NCBI GenBank assembly: GCA_032433765.1
Contig: JAVIAB010000025.1
Coordinates: forward strand, 33,832,282-33,896,281
Reading direction: 5' to 3'
DNA: 64,000 nucleotides
Source of the DNA: Megaustenia siamemsis
Lineage: Eukaryota > Mollusca > Gastropoda > Stylommatophora > Ariophantidae
In this document: piece after piece, positions 20,372 through 32,729 of the stretch
How the letters are laid out: every line of letters begins with the position of its first letter
Numbering within the stretch: position 1 is the stretch's first letter
The notes under the pieces: generated by a model
The model's input: only the letters and a program-made list of their open reading frames with translations
Databases searched by the model: none
Told to the model about the DNA's origin: nothing
Made by a program: the position numbers and the translations under genes

Positions 20372-20622
20372 TAGCAACACATTTGTGATATTTGTTTTGT
20401 TGTTAGTATATTTTTCATGACATTAAAATTACTTTTTGCCATACCTATTCTTTTGTTTATTTCAATTTGACATTTTCCATCAATGGTTATAGTATGTCCC
20501 AGGTAGTTGTAGCTCTGGACTGTCTCCAGATGTATTCCCTCAACTGTGATATTTAATTGTAGGTCTTGAGAATTTTCTTTGTTTATGATCATAGTTTTAG
20601 TCTTTTTGATACTCATTAAGTG
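20372..20622 (-). mobile_element. LINE-B fragment, end of the RT domain
   Basis: The minus strand encodes MSIKKTKTMIINKENSQDLQ, then SYNYLGHTITIDGKCQIEI and RIGMAKSNFNVMKNILTTKQ. This is the segment just after the YADD box (K-T-K-x-M followed by Y-L-G-x-x-I) in LINE reverse transcriptases. It lies upstream of the part present at 12.6-13.2 kb. Confidence 0.82.
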
Positions 20623-21120
20623 TCTAGTGCCACAAATTTAAACCACTACCATAGAATATTCATATTAAGAATGAGTAGAATGTACTAAATTCAGAACATC
20701 TTCATACATAAACACTGCACAATTTCCAATATTTGAACTAAAATGACACTTTTATATGGAAACAATCAGCCGTGATGTAAGCAGTACTCCCTCTACCCGG
20801 TCCTTACTGAAGGAGCTCTGCGGAGGGGCGAAGGCTAGTTGGGGGGGGGGGGACCCAAAACAAAACATCGCGAGCGGATACAACTGAAGAGGCTAGGGAT
20901 CTTTAACAGATCCTCTCAGACGTTTCCTGCAATTACATTAGTGCACTTGTGTTCGTTCGGAATGAACCAAAGAGGGAGATGGATCTGCAGGTCAGGGCAA
21001 CACAGAACATCCATACACCTCGCCCCGGCTTGTGTTATGGAGAGGTCACCTATTTTGTTGTGTTTGATTGTGATGATTTTATACGATGGGAAAATTTATT
21101 TATCAGGACAGATTGTCATT
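20623..21120. other. No gene seen
   Basis: Unique-looking flank with a G12 run at 20840-20851. A frame entering the ATC array from here is not credible as a gene. Confidence 0.4.
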
Positions 21121-24056
21121 TATACTATCATCTTTATCATCATTATTATTATTATCATCATCATCATCATCAGTATCACCACCGCCATCATCATCATCAG
21201 TATCACCACCACCATCATCATCATCAGTATCACCACCACCATCATCATCATCAGTATCACCACCACCATCATCATCATCAGTATCACCACCACCATCATC
21301 ATCATCAGTATCACCACCACCATCATCAGTATCACCACCGCCATCATCACCATCAGTATCACCACCACCATCATCACCATCATCATCATCAGTATCACCA
21401 CCACCATCATCACCATCCTCATCATCAGTATCACCACCGCCATCATCACCATCATCATCATCATCAGTATCACCACCACCATCATGACCATCATCATCAT
21501 CAGTATCACCACCACCATCATCACCATCATCATCAACAGTATCACCACCGCCATCATCATCATCAGTATCACCACCACCATCATCATCATCAGTATCACC
21601 ACCGCCATCATCATCATCAGTATCACCACCACCATCATCATCATCAGTATCGCCACCGCCATCATCACCATCAGTATCACCACCGCCATCATCACCATCA
21701 TTATCAGTATCATCACCACCACCACCATCAACATCATCATCAGTATCACCACCACCACCACCATCACCATCATCAGTATCACCACTACCATCATCACCAC
21801 CATCATCAGTATCACCACCACCATCATCATCATCAGTATCACCACCGTAATCATCACCATCAGTATCACCACCGCCATCATCACCATCATCATCAGTATC
21901 ATCACCACCACCACCATCAACATCATCATCAGTATCATCACCATCACCAGTATCACCACCACCACCATCATCATCATCAGTATCACCACCACCACCACCA
22001 CCACCATCACCATCATCAGTATCACCACCACCATCACCATCACCACCATCACCACCATCATCATCAGCACCACCACCACTATCACCATCACCATCATCAT
22101 CATCACTACCATCATCACCATCATCATCAGCACGATCATCATTAACACCATCATCATCAGCACCTTCATTACCATCATCACCATTATCATCATCAGCACC
22201 ATCATCATCATCATCATCCCCATCATCACCATCATCATCACCATCATCATCATCAGCACCATCATTAACATCATCACCATCATCATCAGCACCATCATCA
22301 CCATCATCATCATCATCATCACCATCTTCATCATTAGCACCATCATAATCAGCATCACCATCATCATCATCAACATCATCATAATCATCATCAGCACCAT
22401 CATTACCATCATCAGCATCATCACCATCATCATCAGCACCATTATTACCATCATCATCACCATCATCACCATAAGCACCATCATTACTATCATCACCATC
22501 ATCATCAGCACCATCAATACCATGAGCACCATCATCATCATCATCACCATAATCATTAGCACCTTCAACATTATCACACTCATCAGCAGCACCATCATCA
22601 CCATCACCATCATTACCACCATCATCAGCACAATCATCATCAGTACTACAACCATCATCACCATCATCACCATCATCGTCAGCACCAGCACCATTATCAC
22701 CATCACTATCATCACCATCACTATCATCACCATCAACACCACCATTATCACCATCATCATCAGCACCATCACCATCACCACTATCATCATCGTCATCAAC
22801 ACGCCCATTATCAACATCACCATTATCACCATCACCGTCATGACCATCATAACCTTCATCAGCACCATCACCATCACCATCATCACTATCATCATCATCA
22901 TCAACTCGACCATTATCAACATCACCATTATCACCATCACCATCACCGTCATGACCTTCATCATCACCATCATTACTATCATCATCAGCACCATCATCAT
23001 CATGACCATCATCATCACCATCATTACTACCATCATCAGCACCATCACCATCATGACCATCATCATCACCATCATTACTATCATCATCAGCACCATCATC
23101 ATCATGGCCATCATCATCACCATCATTACTATCATCATCATGACCATCATCATCATCATTATCACCATCACCATCATTACCATCGCTATCATCATCATCA
23201 CTACCATCATCAGCACCATCACCATCATTACCATCATGACCATCATCATCACCATCATCATCACCATCATTACTATCATCATCAGCATCATCATCATCAT
23301 TACCATGATCGTCAGCACCATCACCATCATCACCATCACCATCATCATTATCACCATCACCATCATTACCATCGCTATCGTCATCATCACTACCATCATC
23401 AGCATCATCATCAGCACCATCACCATCATGACCATCATCATCATCGTAAGAATCATCATCAACGTCACCATCACCGTTACCATCACCAGCATCAACATCA
23501 CCATCACCGTTACCATCACCAACACAATCATCATCATCATCACCATAATCATCACCATCATCATCACAATCATCATCACCATCATCACCATCATCATCAT
23601 TATATCACATCATCACCATCATCATCAGCACCATCATCATATGACATTATCACCATTATCACCATCAGCATCATCATTACCATGATCACCATCATCATCA
23701 CCATCATCATCATGACCACAATCATCATCACCTTCACCATCGCCATCATCAACATCACCATCACCGTTACCATCACCAACATCATCATCATCATCTTCAT
23801 CATCATCATCACCATCATCAGCACCATCATCATCACCATCATCATCACAATCATCACCATCATCACCATCACCATCATCACCATCACCATCATCATCAGC
23901 ATCATCAGCATCATCATCATATCACATCATCACCATCATCATCATTACCATGATCACCATCATCATCATCACAATCATCATCACCATCACCTTCATCATC
24001 AACACCATCATCGTCATCATCATCACCATCATCACCATCAGCACCATCACCATCAT
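21121..24056. repeat. (ATC)n-family array, about 2.9 kb
   Basis: ATC/ACC/AGT triplets throughout. The left third (21165-22040) is a more regular satellite of CATCAGTATCACCACC-type units 21-39 bp long; the right part is degenerate ATC/ACC with occasional ATT, AGC and ATG. Triplet periodicity keeps frames open (Ile/Thr/Ser, His, Ser/Pro; Met/Val on minus), giving translated runs of up to 948 and 826 codons that are artefacts. Confidence 0.97.
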
Positions 24057-24097
24057 ATTCGCGTCTTTCGACACAGTGCATCTCATATTAACAGAAA

Positions 24098-24190
24098 AGT
24101 AGCTTAGTTGGTCGTGTGTTGTAACGTTTGTTTCATGTGGCAAGGCGCCGTGTTGAGAAATACAGGTTAGATCCTGCGTCGATCTGTGTA
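24098..24190 (+). mobile_element. tRNA-like head (SINE-4)
   Basis: A-box TAGCTTAGTTG at 24100-24110 and B-box-like GGTTAGATCCTG from 24165, 65 nt apart. The minus-strand element at 63480-63585 has the same 65-nt spacing and shared GTGGCAAGG and TACAGGTT blocks. The body is not delimited. Confidence 0.5.
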
Positions 24191-24399
24191 TTGTTTGTTG
24201 TTTGTTTCAGTTATTGATTATTTGTGATTTTTTCAAGTGATGTAAACATACCTCTTCCTCTGAAATGGTTCACTAATCTCGTGTTTACCTCCCATTACCA
24301 TCAGGGGAAATAATCTTATCAAATTAGTGTAGAAAAAATGAAGTTCAGTAAATGGAGATAAGAGGTTTGTATGAATGAGGTAATTTAGATACGAGGAAG
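24191..24399. other. No gene seen
   Basis: AT-rich spacer. Confidence 0.35.
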
Positions 24400-24580
24400 G
24401 CGAGGATTACATCTTTTGAGATAAGAGTGAAGTAAGGATAAGTAAATGGAGATAAGATGTAGATGAGGATAAGTATATGGAGATATGTAGGTGACGATAA
24501 GTATATGGAGATAAGATGTAGGTGAGGATAAGTATTTGGATATAAAAGGCAGGTGATGAGGACTTTCTGTAGAAGAGACG
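24400..24580. repeat. Short-unit minisatellite (GGAGATAAG/GAGGATAAGTA)
   Basis: Five or six imperfect copies of a roughly 30-bp unit (ATGGAGATAAGATGTAGGTG). Confidence 0.75.
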
Positions 24581-24599
24581 ATGGTTAGGGTGTGTTGAT

Positions 24600-24950
24600 G
24601 AAGACAAGTAGAGGGTGTGGATGATTTTATGGAGACTAGAAGGGTGTGGTTGATTTTGTGAAGACTAGAAGGGTGGGGTTTATTTTATAGAGACGAGAAG
24701 GGTGGGGATGATTTTATTAAGACGAGAAGGGTGGGGATGATTTTATGTATACCAGAATGGTGTAGATGATTTTATGGAGACTAGAATGGTGGGGATGATT
24801 TTATGGAGACTAGAAGGGTGGGGATGATTTTATGGAGACTAGAAGGGTGGGGATGATTTTATGGAGACTAGAAGGGTGGTGATGATTTTATGGGGACGAG
24901 GATGGTGGGGATGACTCTATGGAGACGAGAAGAGTTAGTATATATGTTTA
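24600..24950. repeat. 29-bp-type minisatellite, about 11 copies
   Basis: Unit GGGTGGGGATGATTTTATGG followed by AGACTAGAA, with substitutions. It may share an origin with the preceding array. Confidence 0.9.
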
Positions 24951-25019
24951 TGGAAAGAAGAGGAAGGTGTAGACGAGTTTTGAGAATTGAGAAAAAATGT
25001 GAAGTGATTTTGTTGATAC

Positions 25020-25820
25020 AGATCAAGTGGATGGTATGGAGCAGGCATTGCTGTTAGATGACGTGGAGGTTGCTTTCCAGAGACGGTCTGGGCGGTGTCC
25101 GATAACAGTTTTGCAACCGTCTCCCCTCTGGAATGAAGTCAAGACGAGACGCATCATAAACGACGTTTATGACCTGCTCAGCGGATTTCTCATGGCTCTA
25201 AAGATGGAATATGCCGGATCGGTGTAAACTTAACCTGAGGTTATTGCTCAGCTCGTCAAACGTGAGTCGGGAATAAGTGCAACCACATGCTCACAACAGA
25301 CCTGCCTTAACACCACTTGAGAACGCTTTTTACAGCAGTGGTTGTCTTTGACTGGAACATCTGTTAATGAATTAAGAAAGACTGAAACTGGCTGTGCTCA
25401 ACGGCAGTGGTTAGAGTGTCTGCGGGGATCTATTCTAAAAAGTACCTGCTTTATTTTCTTGCCAGGGCACGCGGGTGTAAGAGCTTCTGACACACTTGCC
25501 GGTTTGGCGGATGTTGAGCTGGACGGGCAATGGACGTCATTGATATTCTGAATGGCCTCAGTGACGCTGAACAAAAAACACAACTTAAAAATATGGCCCC
25601 AAATCCGTAACCATGAACGTACTTCAAGCACATCATGGAAGGTGGGAGATGCTAGACAAATGTGCTACTCAGGAATCCACAGAAAACAACATGGGTGTCG
25701 CTAGTCGCTGCACGTTGATGGATATTCTTCGGAAGAGATTTGAACGTTTATGGACATGTCTGGTGTGCAATGTGGATGATCTGTCGACTGAACTAAACTA
25801 AACTGAACTGAACTGAACTG
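25020..25820 (+). mobile_element. Diverged RNase H-type LINE relic
   Basis: 25440-25550 encodes FLPGHAGVRASDTLAGLADV, aligning with VPEHAGVRGNERADRLV of LINE-G, the C-terminal block of an RNase HI domain; the Asp of GNERAD is changed. 25680-25800 encodes ASRCTLMDILRKRFERLWTC and LVCNVDDL, matching SRWTLRDLLRRGSEHLWTC and SECNDDDL of LINE-G. 25027-25230 is open (IINDVYDLLSGF) but unassigned. Several stops. The 3' end passes into AACTAAACTGAACTG repeats, a simple tail as in LINE-G. Confidence 0.65.
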
Positions 25821-25865
25821 TAATGAACTGGAGTGAACCGGACTGAACTGCACCTAAACGGACTG

Positions 25866-25990
25866 AAACAAACCCAAAACCAAACCCTAACCCTAACCTA
25901 AACCCTAACCCAAACCCTAACCCAAACTCTAACCCAAACCCTAACCCTAACCCTAACCCTAACCCTAACCCTAACCCTAAACCTTAAGCT
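25866..25990. repeat. Interstitial telomeric repeats (CCCTAA)n
   Basis: Mixed CCCTAA, CCCAAA and CCTAAA units followed by about eight CCCTAA units at 25930-25980. The strand is C-rich, so TTAGGG reads on minus. It sits at the 3' end of the RNase H-type LINE relic, after its AACTG repeats. Confidence 0.9.
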
Positions 25991-26453
25991 AAAAACTTAA
26001 AAACTAAACTAAACTAAAACATCTCTATATTTTTACTTTGACTGACTACGATAATCTGATGACATCTCCATCAAGCTTTGCTTCCAACTCGTCCTTTTTC
26101 TTTTCCTCCTTCTCTCACTCCCCCCCCCCCCCCCCCCCACATAGTCACTTCAGAGACAATGTTCTAGCCCTCATCTTTTGTTGCCAGCCTCAAGCAAAGT
26201 CCTTTAGAGATGTGTAAGAGTTATCAAGCACGATTTGATAAATATGTCTTTCTGCAAATACGAGAAATATTGCCGTTGAGTGCAGTCAGTTGTGACCTTT
26301 TTGAGCTTGTTCATTAACTCTTTCTATACTGACAGTTTTTATAAATTTAGCGGTAGAGATTTCAGAGACTAAATTTATCATGTTTTTAAATAATTAAGGA
26401 AATGTTTATTTTTATCGAACACTTTACATACATATATATATATACATATTGAG
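25991..26453. other. No gene seen
   Basis: Includes a C19 run (26120-26138) and an AT-rich stretch. Nothing recognised. Confidence 0.4.
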
Positions 26454-26550
26454 AGCCGCGATAGCTCAGTGGTTAGTGAACTGTGGACTACAACGGACAA
26501 TATGGTTCGATCCCAACCGCCGGCTTCCGGTTCATCAAGCCTTTAATACA
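26454..26550 (+). mobile_element. SINE-1 head only
   Basis: GAGCCGCGATAGCTCAGTGG, B-box GGTTCGATCCC, then CGGCTTCCGGTTCA; the body is replaced by the following minisatellite. Confidence 0.8.
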
Positions 26551-26552
26551 TT

Positions 26553-27965
26553 CGAATAAATACAAAAAACAGACACCAAAGAAACATTTTAACAGACACC
26601 AAAGAAATAATCAAACATAAAACAAAGAATAAATCAAACAGACACCAAAGAAACAATCAAATAGACACCAAGTAAACAATCAAACAGTCACCAAATAAAC
26701 AATCAAATAGAAATCAAAGAAACAATCAAATAGCCATCAAATTAGCAATCAAATAGACACCAAATAAATAATCAAACAGACACCAAAGAAACAATCAAAT
26801 AGACACCAAGTAAGCAATCAAACAGTCACCAAAGAAACAACCAGACAGCAAAGAAACAATCAAACAGACACCAAAGAAACAACCCGAAGCAAAGAAACAA
26901 TCAAACAGACACCAAAGAAACAACCGGAAGCAAAGAAACAATCAAACACACCAAAGAAACAACCAGACACCAAAGAAACAATCAGACAGCAAAGAAACAA
27001 TCAAACAGACACTAAAGAAACAACCAGACAGCAAAGAAACAACCAAACAGCAAAGAAAAAAACAGACACCAAAGAAACAACCAGACAGCAAAGAAACAAC
27101 CAGACACCAAAGAAACAACCAGACAGCAAAGAAACAACCAGACAGCAAAGAAACAACCAGACAGCAAAGAAACAACCAGGCAGCAAAGAAACAACCAGCC
27201 AGCAAAGAAACAACCAGACACCAAAGAAACAACCAGACAGCAAAGAAACAACCAGACACCAAAGAAACAACCAGACACCAAAGAAACAACCAGACAGCAA
27301 AGAAACAACCAGACACCAAAGAAACAACCAGACAGCAAAGAAACAATCAAACAGACACCAAAGAAACAACCAGACAGCAAAGAAACAATCAAACAGACAC
27401 TAAAGAAACAACCAGACAGCAAAGAAACAACCACACACCAAAGAAACAACCAGACAGCAAAGAAACAACCATACAGCAAAGAAACAATCAAACAGACACC
27501 AAAGAAACAACCAGACACCAAAGAAACCACCAAAGAAACAACCAGACACCAAAGAAACCACCAAAGAAACAACCAGACAGCAAAGAAACAACCAGACACC
27601 AAAGAAACAACCAGACACCAAAGAAACAACCAGACAGCAAAGAAACAACCAGACAGCAAAGAAACAACCAGACACCAAAGAAACAACCAGACAGCAAAGA
27701 AACAACCAGACAGCAAAGAAACAATCAAACAGACACCAAAGAAACAACCAGACAGAAAAGAAACAACCAGACACCAAAGAAACAACCAGACAGCAAAGAA
27801 ACAACCATACAGCAAAGAAACAATCAAACAGACACCAAAGAAACAACCAGACACCAAAGAAACCACCAAAGAAACAACCAGACACCAAAGAAACCACAAA
27901 AGAAACAACCAGACACCAAAGAAACCACCAAAGAAACAACCCGACACCAAAGAAACAATCAACAC
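26553..27965. repeat. 19-bp-type minisatellite, about 1.4 kb
   Basis: Unit CAAAGAAACAACCAGACAG alternating with a CAATCAAACAGACACC variant. Higher-order blocks repeat, for example 27421-27540 and 27780-27900. Minus-strand frames (CFFGVWLFL repeats) are artefacts. Confidence 0.95.
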
Positions 27966-28064
27966 AGGACATTGGAACCTGTGTTCTCTAAAACCTGAGC
28001 GAAAATTTTCTTGAAAAAAAAATATATAAAACGTTTAACACACAAATTGTTTGTTGTTAGGATC

Positions 28065-28500
28065 ATCGTCATTACACACCGGGCGAACCCCTAGGTGCCC
28101 CGACAACCCATTCGGGTAAATCAAGAAAATCCGAGTAGAATCCAGCACGAACTCTGTAGCCCGGCCTGGAATCCACTGTATGTATAAATATCTGCTGATA
28201 ATTCTTCGCGAACAGCGGCCATATTTATGGTCTACTCCTTTCAATTTTAAATGCCAAGGGCAGTCTTTAACGTGCGTGAGTGCACACGGGACGCTCTTTA
28301 TTGCCGTTATCCGAGAGGGCTAGACATCAGATCTAACTACCCAAGAGATCAAGAAACGGTAACAACGTAAAGAAACCATGGGTCAATTTTTATATTTAAC
28401 AAAAATCCACCATTACTTTTAATGGGCTTTGAACTTGAGTCCTTCCTGTCCTGAGATCGACGTGATACCTGTAGACCACCCAGCTCCTCGCGGGAGGGGG
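28065..28500 (-). mobile_element. SINE-5 copy
   Basis: Minus-strand head GCTGGGTGGTCTACAGGTAT, then CCCTCTCGG, CCCGTGTGCACTCACGCACG, CTTGGCATTTAAAATTGAAA and CATAAATATGGCCGCTGTTC. These match 2936-3370 block for block. The conserved middle suggests one family with a constrained centre. Confidence 0.75.
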
Positions 28501-28559
28501 GGGGGAGATGGGAAATAACACTATAGTAAAAAACAAAAATAAAAATAAATAATAAATAA

Positions 28560-28804
28560 AGTACCCCAGTCACGCCGGGTGGCGTATAGGGAATATGGTG
28601 TTAGTGACCATAAATTTTACAGACCTTCGGCTCATGATTTTTGGGGTAATGTGGTCGGTATTACGCCCGTGCCGCTTTACTTTCCCAGAAAAAAAATCCG
28701 GTACTCAATAAAGGCTGGGTGAACCGGAAGCCATCGGTTGGGATCGAACCTTACCTCTTGTCCTTTGTAGTCCAGTTCACTAACCACTGAGCTATCACGG
28801 CTCC
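28560..28804 (-). mobile_element. SINE-1 copy, full length
   Basis: Minus-strand copy with all parts: GTCACGCCGGGTGGCGTATA (3' end on plus), centre, and head AACCACTGAGCTATCACGGC. An AAAT-rich tract flanks its 3' end, so the TSD is obscured. Confidence 0.9.
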
Positions 28805-28805
28805 C

Positions 28806-29352
28806 AATTAACACAAGAACTTAGTTAAAAATAACACAAGAACTATGGTAAAAATAACACAAGAACTAAGTTAAAAATAACACAAGAACTATGGTTAAAA
28901 ATAACACAAGAACTAAGTTAAAAATAACACAAGAACTAAGTTAAAAATAACACAAGAACTAAGTTAAAAATAACACAAGAACTATGGTAAAAATAACACA
29001 AGAACTAATCTAAAAATAACACAAGAACTAAGTTAAAAATAACACAAGAACTATGGTAAAAATAACACAAGAACTAAGTTAAAAATAACACAAGAACTAA
29101 GTTAAAAATAACACAAGAACTAATCTAAAAATAACACAAGAACTAAGTTAAAAATAACACAAGAACTAAGTTAAAAATAACACAAGAACTAAGTTAAAAA
29201 TAACACAAGAACTAAGTTAAAAATAACACAAGAACTAAGTTAAAAATAACACAAGAACTAAGTTAAAAATAACACAAGAACTAAGTTAAAAATAACACAA
29301 GAACTAAGTTAAAATAACACAAGAACTAAGTTAAAAATAACACAAGAACTAA
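28806..29352. repeat. 23-bp minisatellite, about 24 copies
   Basis: Unit AACACAAGAACTAAGTTAAA+AAT, variants ACTATGG and ACTAATC. It directly abuts the 5' end of the SINE-1 copy. Confidence 0.95.
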
Positions 29353-29570
29353 TAACATAAAACACAGAAGTTTGAAAAGCGCAGTGAATTATAATGAAAG
29401 TTGGCTTCAGCTGGGCCGGGATAATAAGTGGCAGTTACAAGAACATTACTCAGCGGTAAAATAACATCTTCAAATAATGATAACTGTCTACCCATAATTC
29501 CCAGCCCGCGAGAATAAAACATTTAACACGTGACACTTCACTGTCCCTTCTCAGAAAAAAAAAAGGCTAT
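29353..29570. other. No gene seen
   Basis: Short unique spacer. Confidence 0.35.
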
Positions 29571-29571
29571 G

Positions 29572-29905
29572 GAGCTGTTATTGTTATTGAGTTATTGTTA
29601 TTGAGTTATTGTTATTGAGTTATTGGTTATTGTTATTGAGTTATTGAGTTATTGAGTTATTGAGTTATTGTTATTGTTATTGAGTTATTGAGTTATTGCT
29701 ATTGTTATTGAATTATTGTCATTGAGTTATTGATATTGAGTTATTGAGTTACTGTTATTGAGTTAATGTTATTGAGTTATTGAGTTACTGTTATTGAGTT
29801 AATGTTATTAAGTTATTGTTATTGAGTTATTGTTATTGAGTAATGCATTATTGATATTGAGTTATTGTTATTGAGTTATTGTTATTGAGTTATTGTTATC
29901 GAGTT
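29572..29905. repeat. (TTATTGAG)n simple tail of LINE-G
   Basis: GAGTTATTG/TTATTGTTATTG repeats for about 330 bp, ending exactly where the minus-strand LINE-G 3' end begins (GGGTCGTCATCATTGCACTC). Confidence 0.92.
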
Positions 29906-30440
29906 AGTTGCGGGTCGTCATCATTGCACTCCGAACATGTCCATAGATGCTCAGATCCCCTCCTCAGCAAGTCCCGCAGCGCCCAGCGACTGACGACTGA
30001 AGTCTTCTTACACGCCCACTAAGTTCCTCGTTTCTGACTTTGCCCATCTGAACTCCCATCTCTTTCATCCGAAGCAGTGACGTGGACTCATGGTTTTCGA
30101 AGTCATGTGTCCTTCCTACATCTTGGAAGGTATTAATGATGTCCGCCCTATCCATTGTTTGACCGTCTTCAATGGCAGCACAACTAACCAACCTGTCCGC
30201 TCTTTCATTTCCCCGTACTCCCGCATGTTCAGGCACTTAAATAAAGGTAACCTTAGGTATTTTTGACTTCTTCAACGGCTTTATACATGTCCTCATACAG
30301 AGCCCGCCTCTACATTTTTATCATGCTGATCGAGTCACTCAGTATACAGGCGTGGGTGTGTCTTGTGACTCTAACCAGATGAATGCCCTGGTCACCACCA
30401 TCGTCAATGTTGCTCGTGTTCATAATGTATGTACCACTAT
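29906..30440 (-). mobile_element. LINE-G C-terminal fragment with RNase H domain end
   Basis: The minus strand encodes VPEHAGVRGNERADRLVSCA, FENHESTSLLRMKEMGVQMG and SGRVRRL; upstream, with frame breaks, it continues into the ALYEDMYKAVEEV and TRAFIWLES regions. H-x-G-V-x-G-N-E-x-A-D is the C-terminal active-site block of RNase HI in LINEs. It ends in ECNDDD just before the simple-repeat tail. Frameshifted and dead. Other copies: 47.0, 56.7, 59.7 and 63.7 kb. Confidence 0.87.
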
Positions 30441-30565
30441 CTTCCATGCAGCTCTATCCGGGTTGTATCAAATCAACAACACAAAAAACTTGCTTAAATG
30501 TTTCTCTTAAACTGCCATCTGAGCTCAGCTTAGCTCGCTTGTCTTCTAAGATCGCATTTATTAAA

Positions 30566-31385
30566 ATTATATGAATGTTTCATATGTGGTCTTTTATCAG
30601 AGTATTCTAATGGGCTTTGGTATGAAAGCTTTCAAATGTGGGCTGTCATCAGAATGTTCTAATGAGCTTTGTATGAAAGCTTTCAAATGTGGGCTGTCAT
30701 CAGATAATTCTAATGGGCTTTGGAATGAAAGTTTTGTGGGCTGTCATCAGATGTGGGCTGTCATCAGAATGTTCTAATGAGCTTTGGTATGAAAGCTTTC
30801 AAATGTGGGCTGTTATCAGATAATTCTAATGGGCTTTGGTATGAAAGTTTTCAAATGTGGACTGTCATCAAATAATTCTAATGGGCTTTGGTATGAAAGT
30901 TTTCAAATGTAGGCTGACATCAAATAATTCAAATGAGCTTTGGTATGAAAGCTTTCAAATGTGGGCTGTTATCAGAATGTTCTAATGAGATTTGGTATGA
31001 AAGTTTTCAAATGTGGGCTGTTATCAGATAATTCAAATGAGCTTTGGTATGAAAGTTTTCAAATGTGGGCTGTCATCAGAATGTTCTAATGAGCTTTGGT
31101 ATGAAAGTTTTCAAATGTCGGCCGTCATCTGATAATTCGAATGAGCTTTGGTATGAAAGTTTCCAAACGTGGGCTGTCATCAGATAATTCAAATGAGCTT
31201 TGGTATGAAAGTTTTCAAATGTGGGCCGTCATCTGATAATTCAAATGAGCTTTGGTATGAAAGTTTCCAAACGTGGGCTGCCATCTGATAATTCAAATGA
31301 GCTTTGGTATGAAAGTTTTCAAACGTGGGCTGTCATCAGATAATTCTAATGGGCTTTGGTATAAAAGCTTTCAAATTGTAGCTGT
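30566..31385. repeat. 52-bp minisatellite, about 15 copies
   Basis: Unit CTTTGGTATGAAAGTTTTCA followed by AATGTGGGCTGTCATCAGAT. Variants near the left end are shorter. It passes into a related 50-bp array. Confidence 0.92.
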
Positions 31386-31494
31386 TATGAGCAATTTTTA
31401 ATGAGCGCTTTAACCAGGCCTCTGAAATGAGGGCTGCTAATGTTGGTTTTCAAATGAAAGCTGCTGTGAAAGTTTTGAAAAGTTTTTAGTTTTT

Positions 31495-31740
31495 AAATTA
31501 CATTATTATGAAAGTTTTTACAGAAACGCCGTTTAAAATGTTTTAAATGACACCATTATGAAAGTTTTACAGAAACGCCGTTTAAAATGTTTTAAATGAC
31601 ACCATTATGAGAGTTTTTACAGAAACGCCGTTTAAAATGTTTTAAATGACACGATTATGAGAGTTTTTACAGAAACGCCGTATAAAATGTTTTAAATGAC
31701 ACGATTATGAGAGTTTTTTTTACAGAAATGCTGTTGAGAA
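31495..31740. repeat. 50-bp minisatellite, about 5 copies
   Basis: Unit ACAGAAACGCCGTTTAAAAT and GTTTTAAATGACACCATTAT. Shares the ATGAAAGTTTT phrase with the 52-bp array and AGTTTTAACAG-type sequence with 33750. Confidence 0.85.
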
Positions 31741-31960
31741 GGTTGTAAAATGTCGCTAAAATGAGAGATTTTGACCTCAAGAAAACGCTGTTGAGGTTAT
31801 AAATGACGCTATAAGAGAGCTTTAATGGTAACGGAGAAATGAAATGAAAAATAAAATTTAATGGCATGATTAAAGCTTTACGTTAGTAATGGACAGCATA
31901 TGATAGAGCGACGTTGCGGCTCATTAGGTCTTCAGCAGGAATAATAAACAACACATACAC
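31741..31960. other. No gene seen
   Basis: Degraded continuation of the neighbouring repeats, then unique sequence. Confidence 0.35.
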
Positions 31961-31961
31961 A

Positions 31962-32300
31962 GATATGTATGTATGTATGTATGTTTCGTCTTGTCAGACG
32001 GTCTAGTGGAGACTATTGTGTATTTTTTTTGAGGTTTTGTTTTTGTCGAGCAGCTTCTCTCGTGGCTAATTCTACCAATGTTTGACAAACACACACGGCC
32101 ACATAATGAACAAGTCAGGCCCACTGATCCACAGGGTTTTCCATATTTTTCCATGAGTCTTTTCTCTTCTAAGTTTTGCCTTAGCACAGTCTCAAATGAT
32201 GTTATACCATTTACATATACATGCTCTCCATGATGTGCGACCACTTGCCAGATGTTCCCAGTCATTTTCACAGATGGAGGTGTCATTCAGAGATGATTTA
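31962..32300 (-). mobile_element. LINE-D-type C-terminal CCHC finger fragment
   Basis: The minus strand encodes WQVVAHHGEHVYVNGITSFE and then LTCSLCGRVCLSNIGRISHE+RSC. Cys-x2-Cys-x9-His-x4-Cys spacing is the finger found at the extreme C-terminus of many LINE ORF2 proteins. It ends in (ATGT)n at 31965-31985. The finger is intact but the enzyme is absent. Confidence 0.75.
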
Positions 32301-32705
32301 TAGATATCTCTATACACTGATATGAAAGTCAACAAAACAAACACTGTATACGTTCGTTAACTGATAATAAGGTATCTGCACAAAATAATATAATACAAAT
32401 AGAATGAAAGGACTTAGCTTTCAACTGATTTCAGTCCGATGTCGAAAAGGGCTTCGCTGGGGCGATCAGGGGGGCGGTGGTCACGAGGTAATTTAGGCTC
32501 TAACTGCAGGGGTTCTAAAAATCTGCAGAGAGCGGGCTCTATATGGACACTTACGCATAAGTGTCCACAATATTGGTTAGTGTGTGTACGTAAAGCACAA
32601 TGAGTAGGTCACGAGGAAGGGGTACTTAATAAAAGGAAAGAATGAAATGGCTCAGAATAGTGGTTTCCTGAGAATACATAAAAAGCAAAGTACTGTCTAG
32701 TGCGG
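32301..32705. other. No gene seen
   Basis: About 400 bp unique-looking, ending at a G22 run (32707-32728). Nothing recognised. Confidence 0.4.
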
Positions 32706-32729
32706 CGGGGGGGGGGGGGGGGGGGGGGA

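Noticed and set aside
20839..23685. 948-codon plus-strand frame and 826-codon minus-strand frame
   Set aside because: They translate the ATC/ACC array (Ile/Thr/Ser or Met/Val runs). Several frames are open at once, as expected from stop-free triplet repeats.
27012..27965. 317-codon minus-strand frame rich in Cys, Phe, Leu and Val
   Set aside because: Translation of the 19-bp minisatellite; overlapping frames are equally open.
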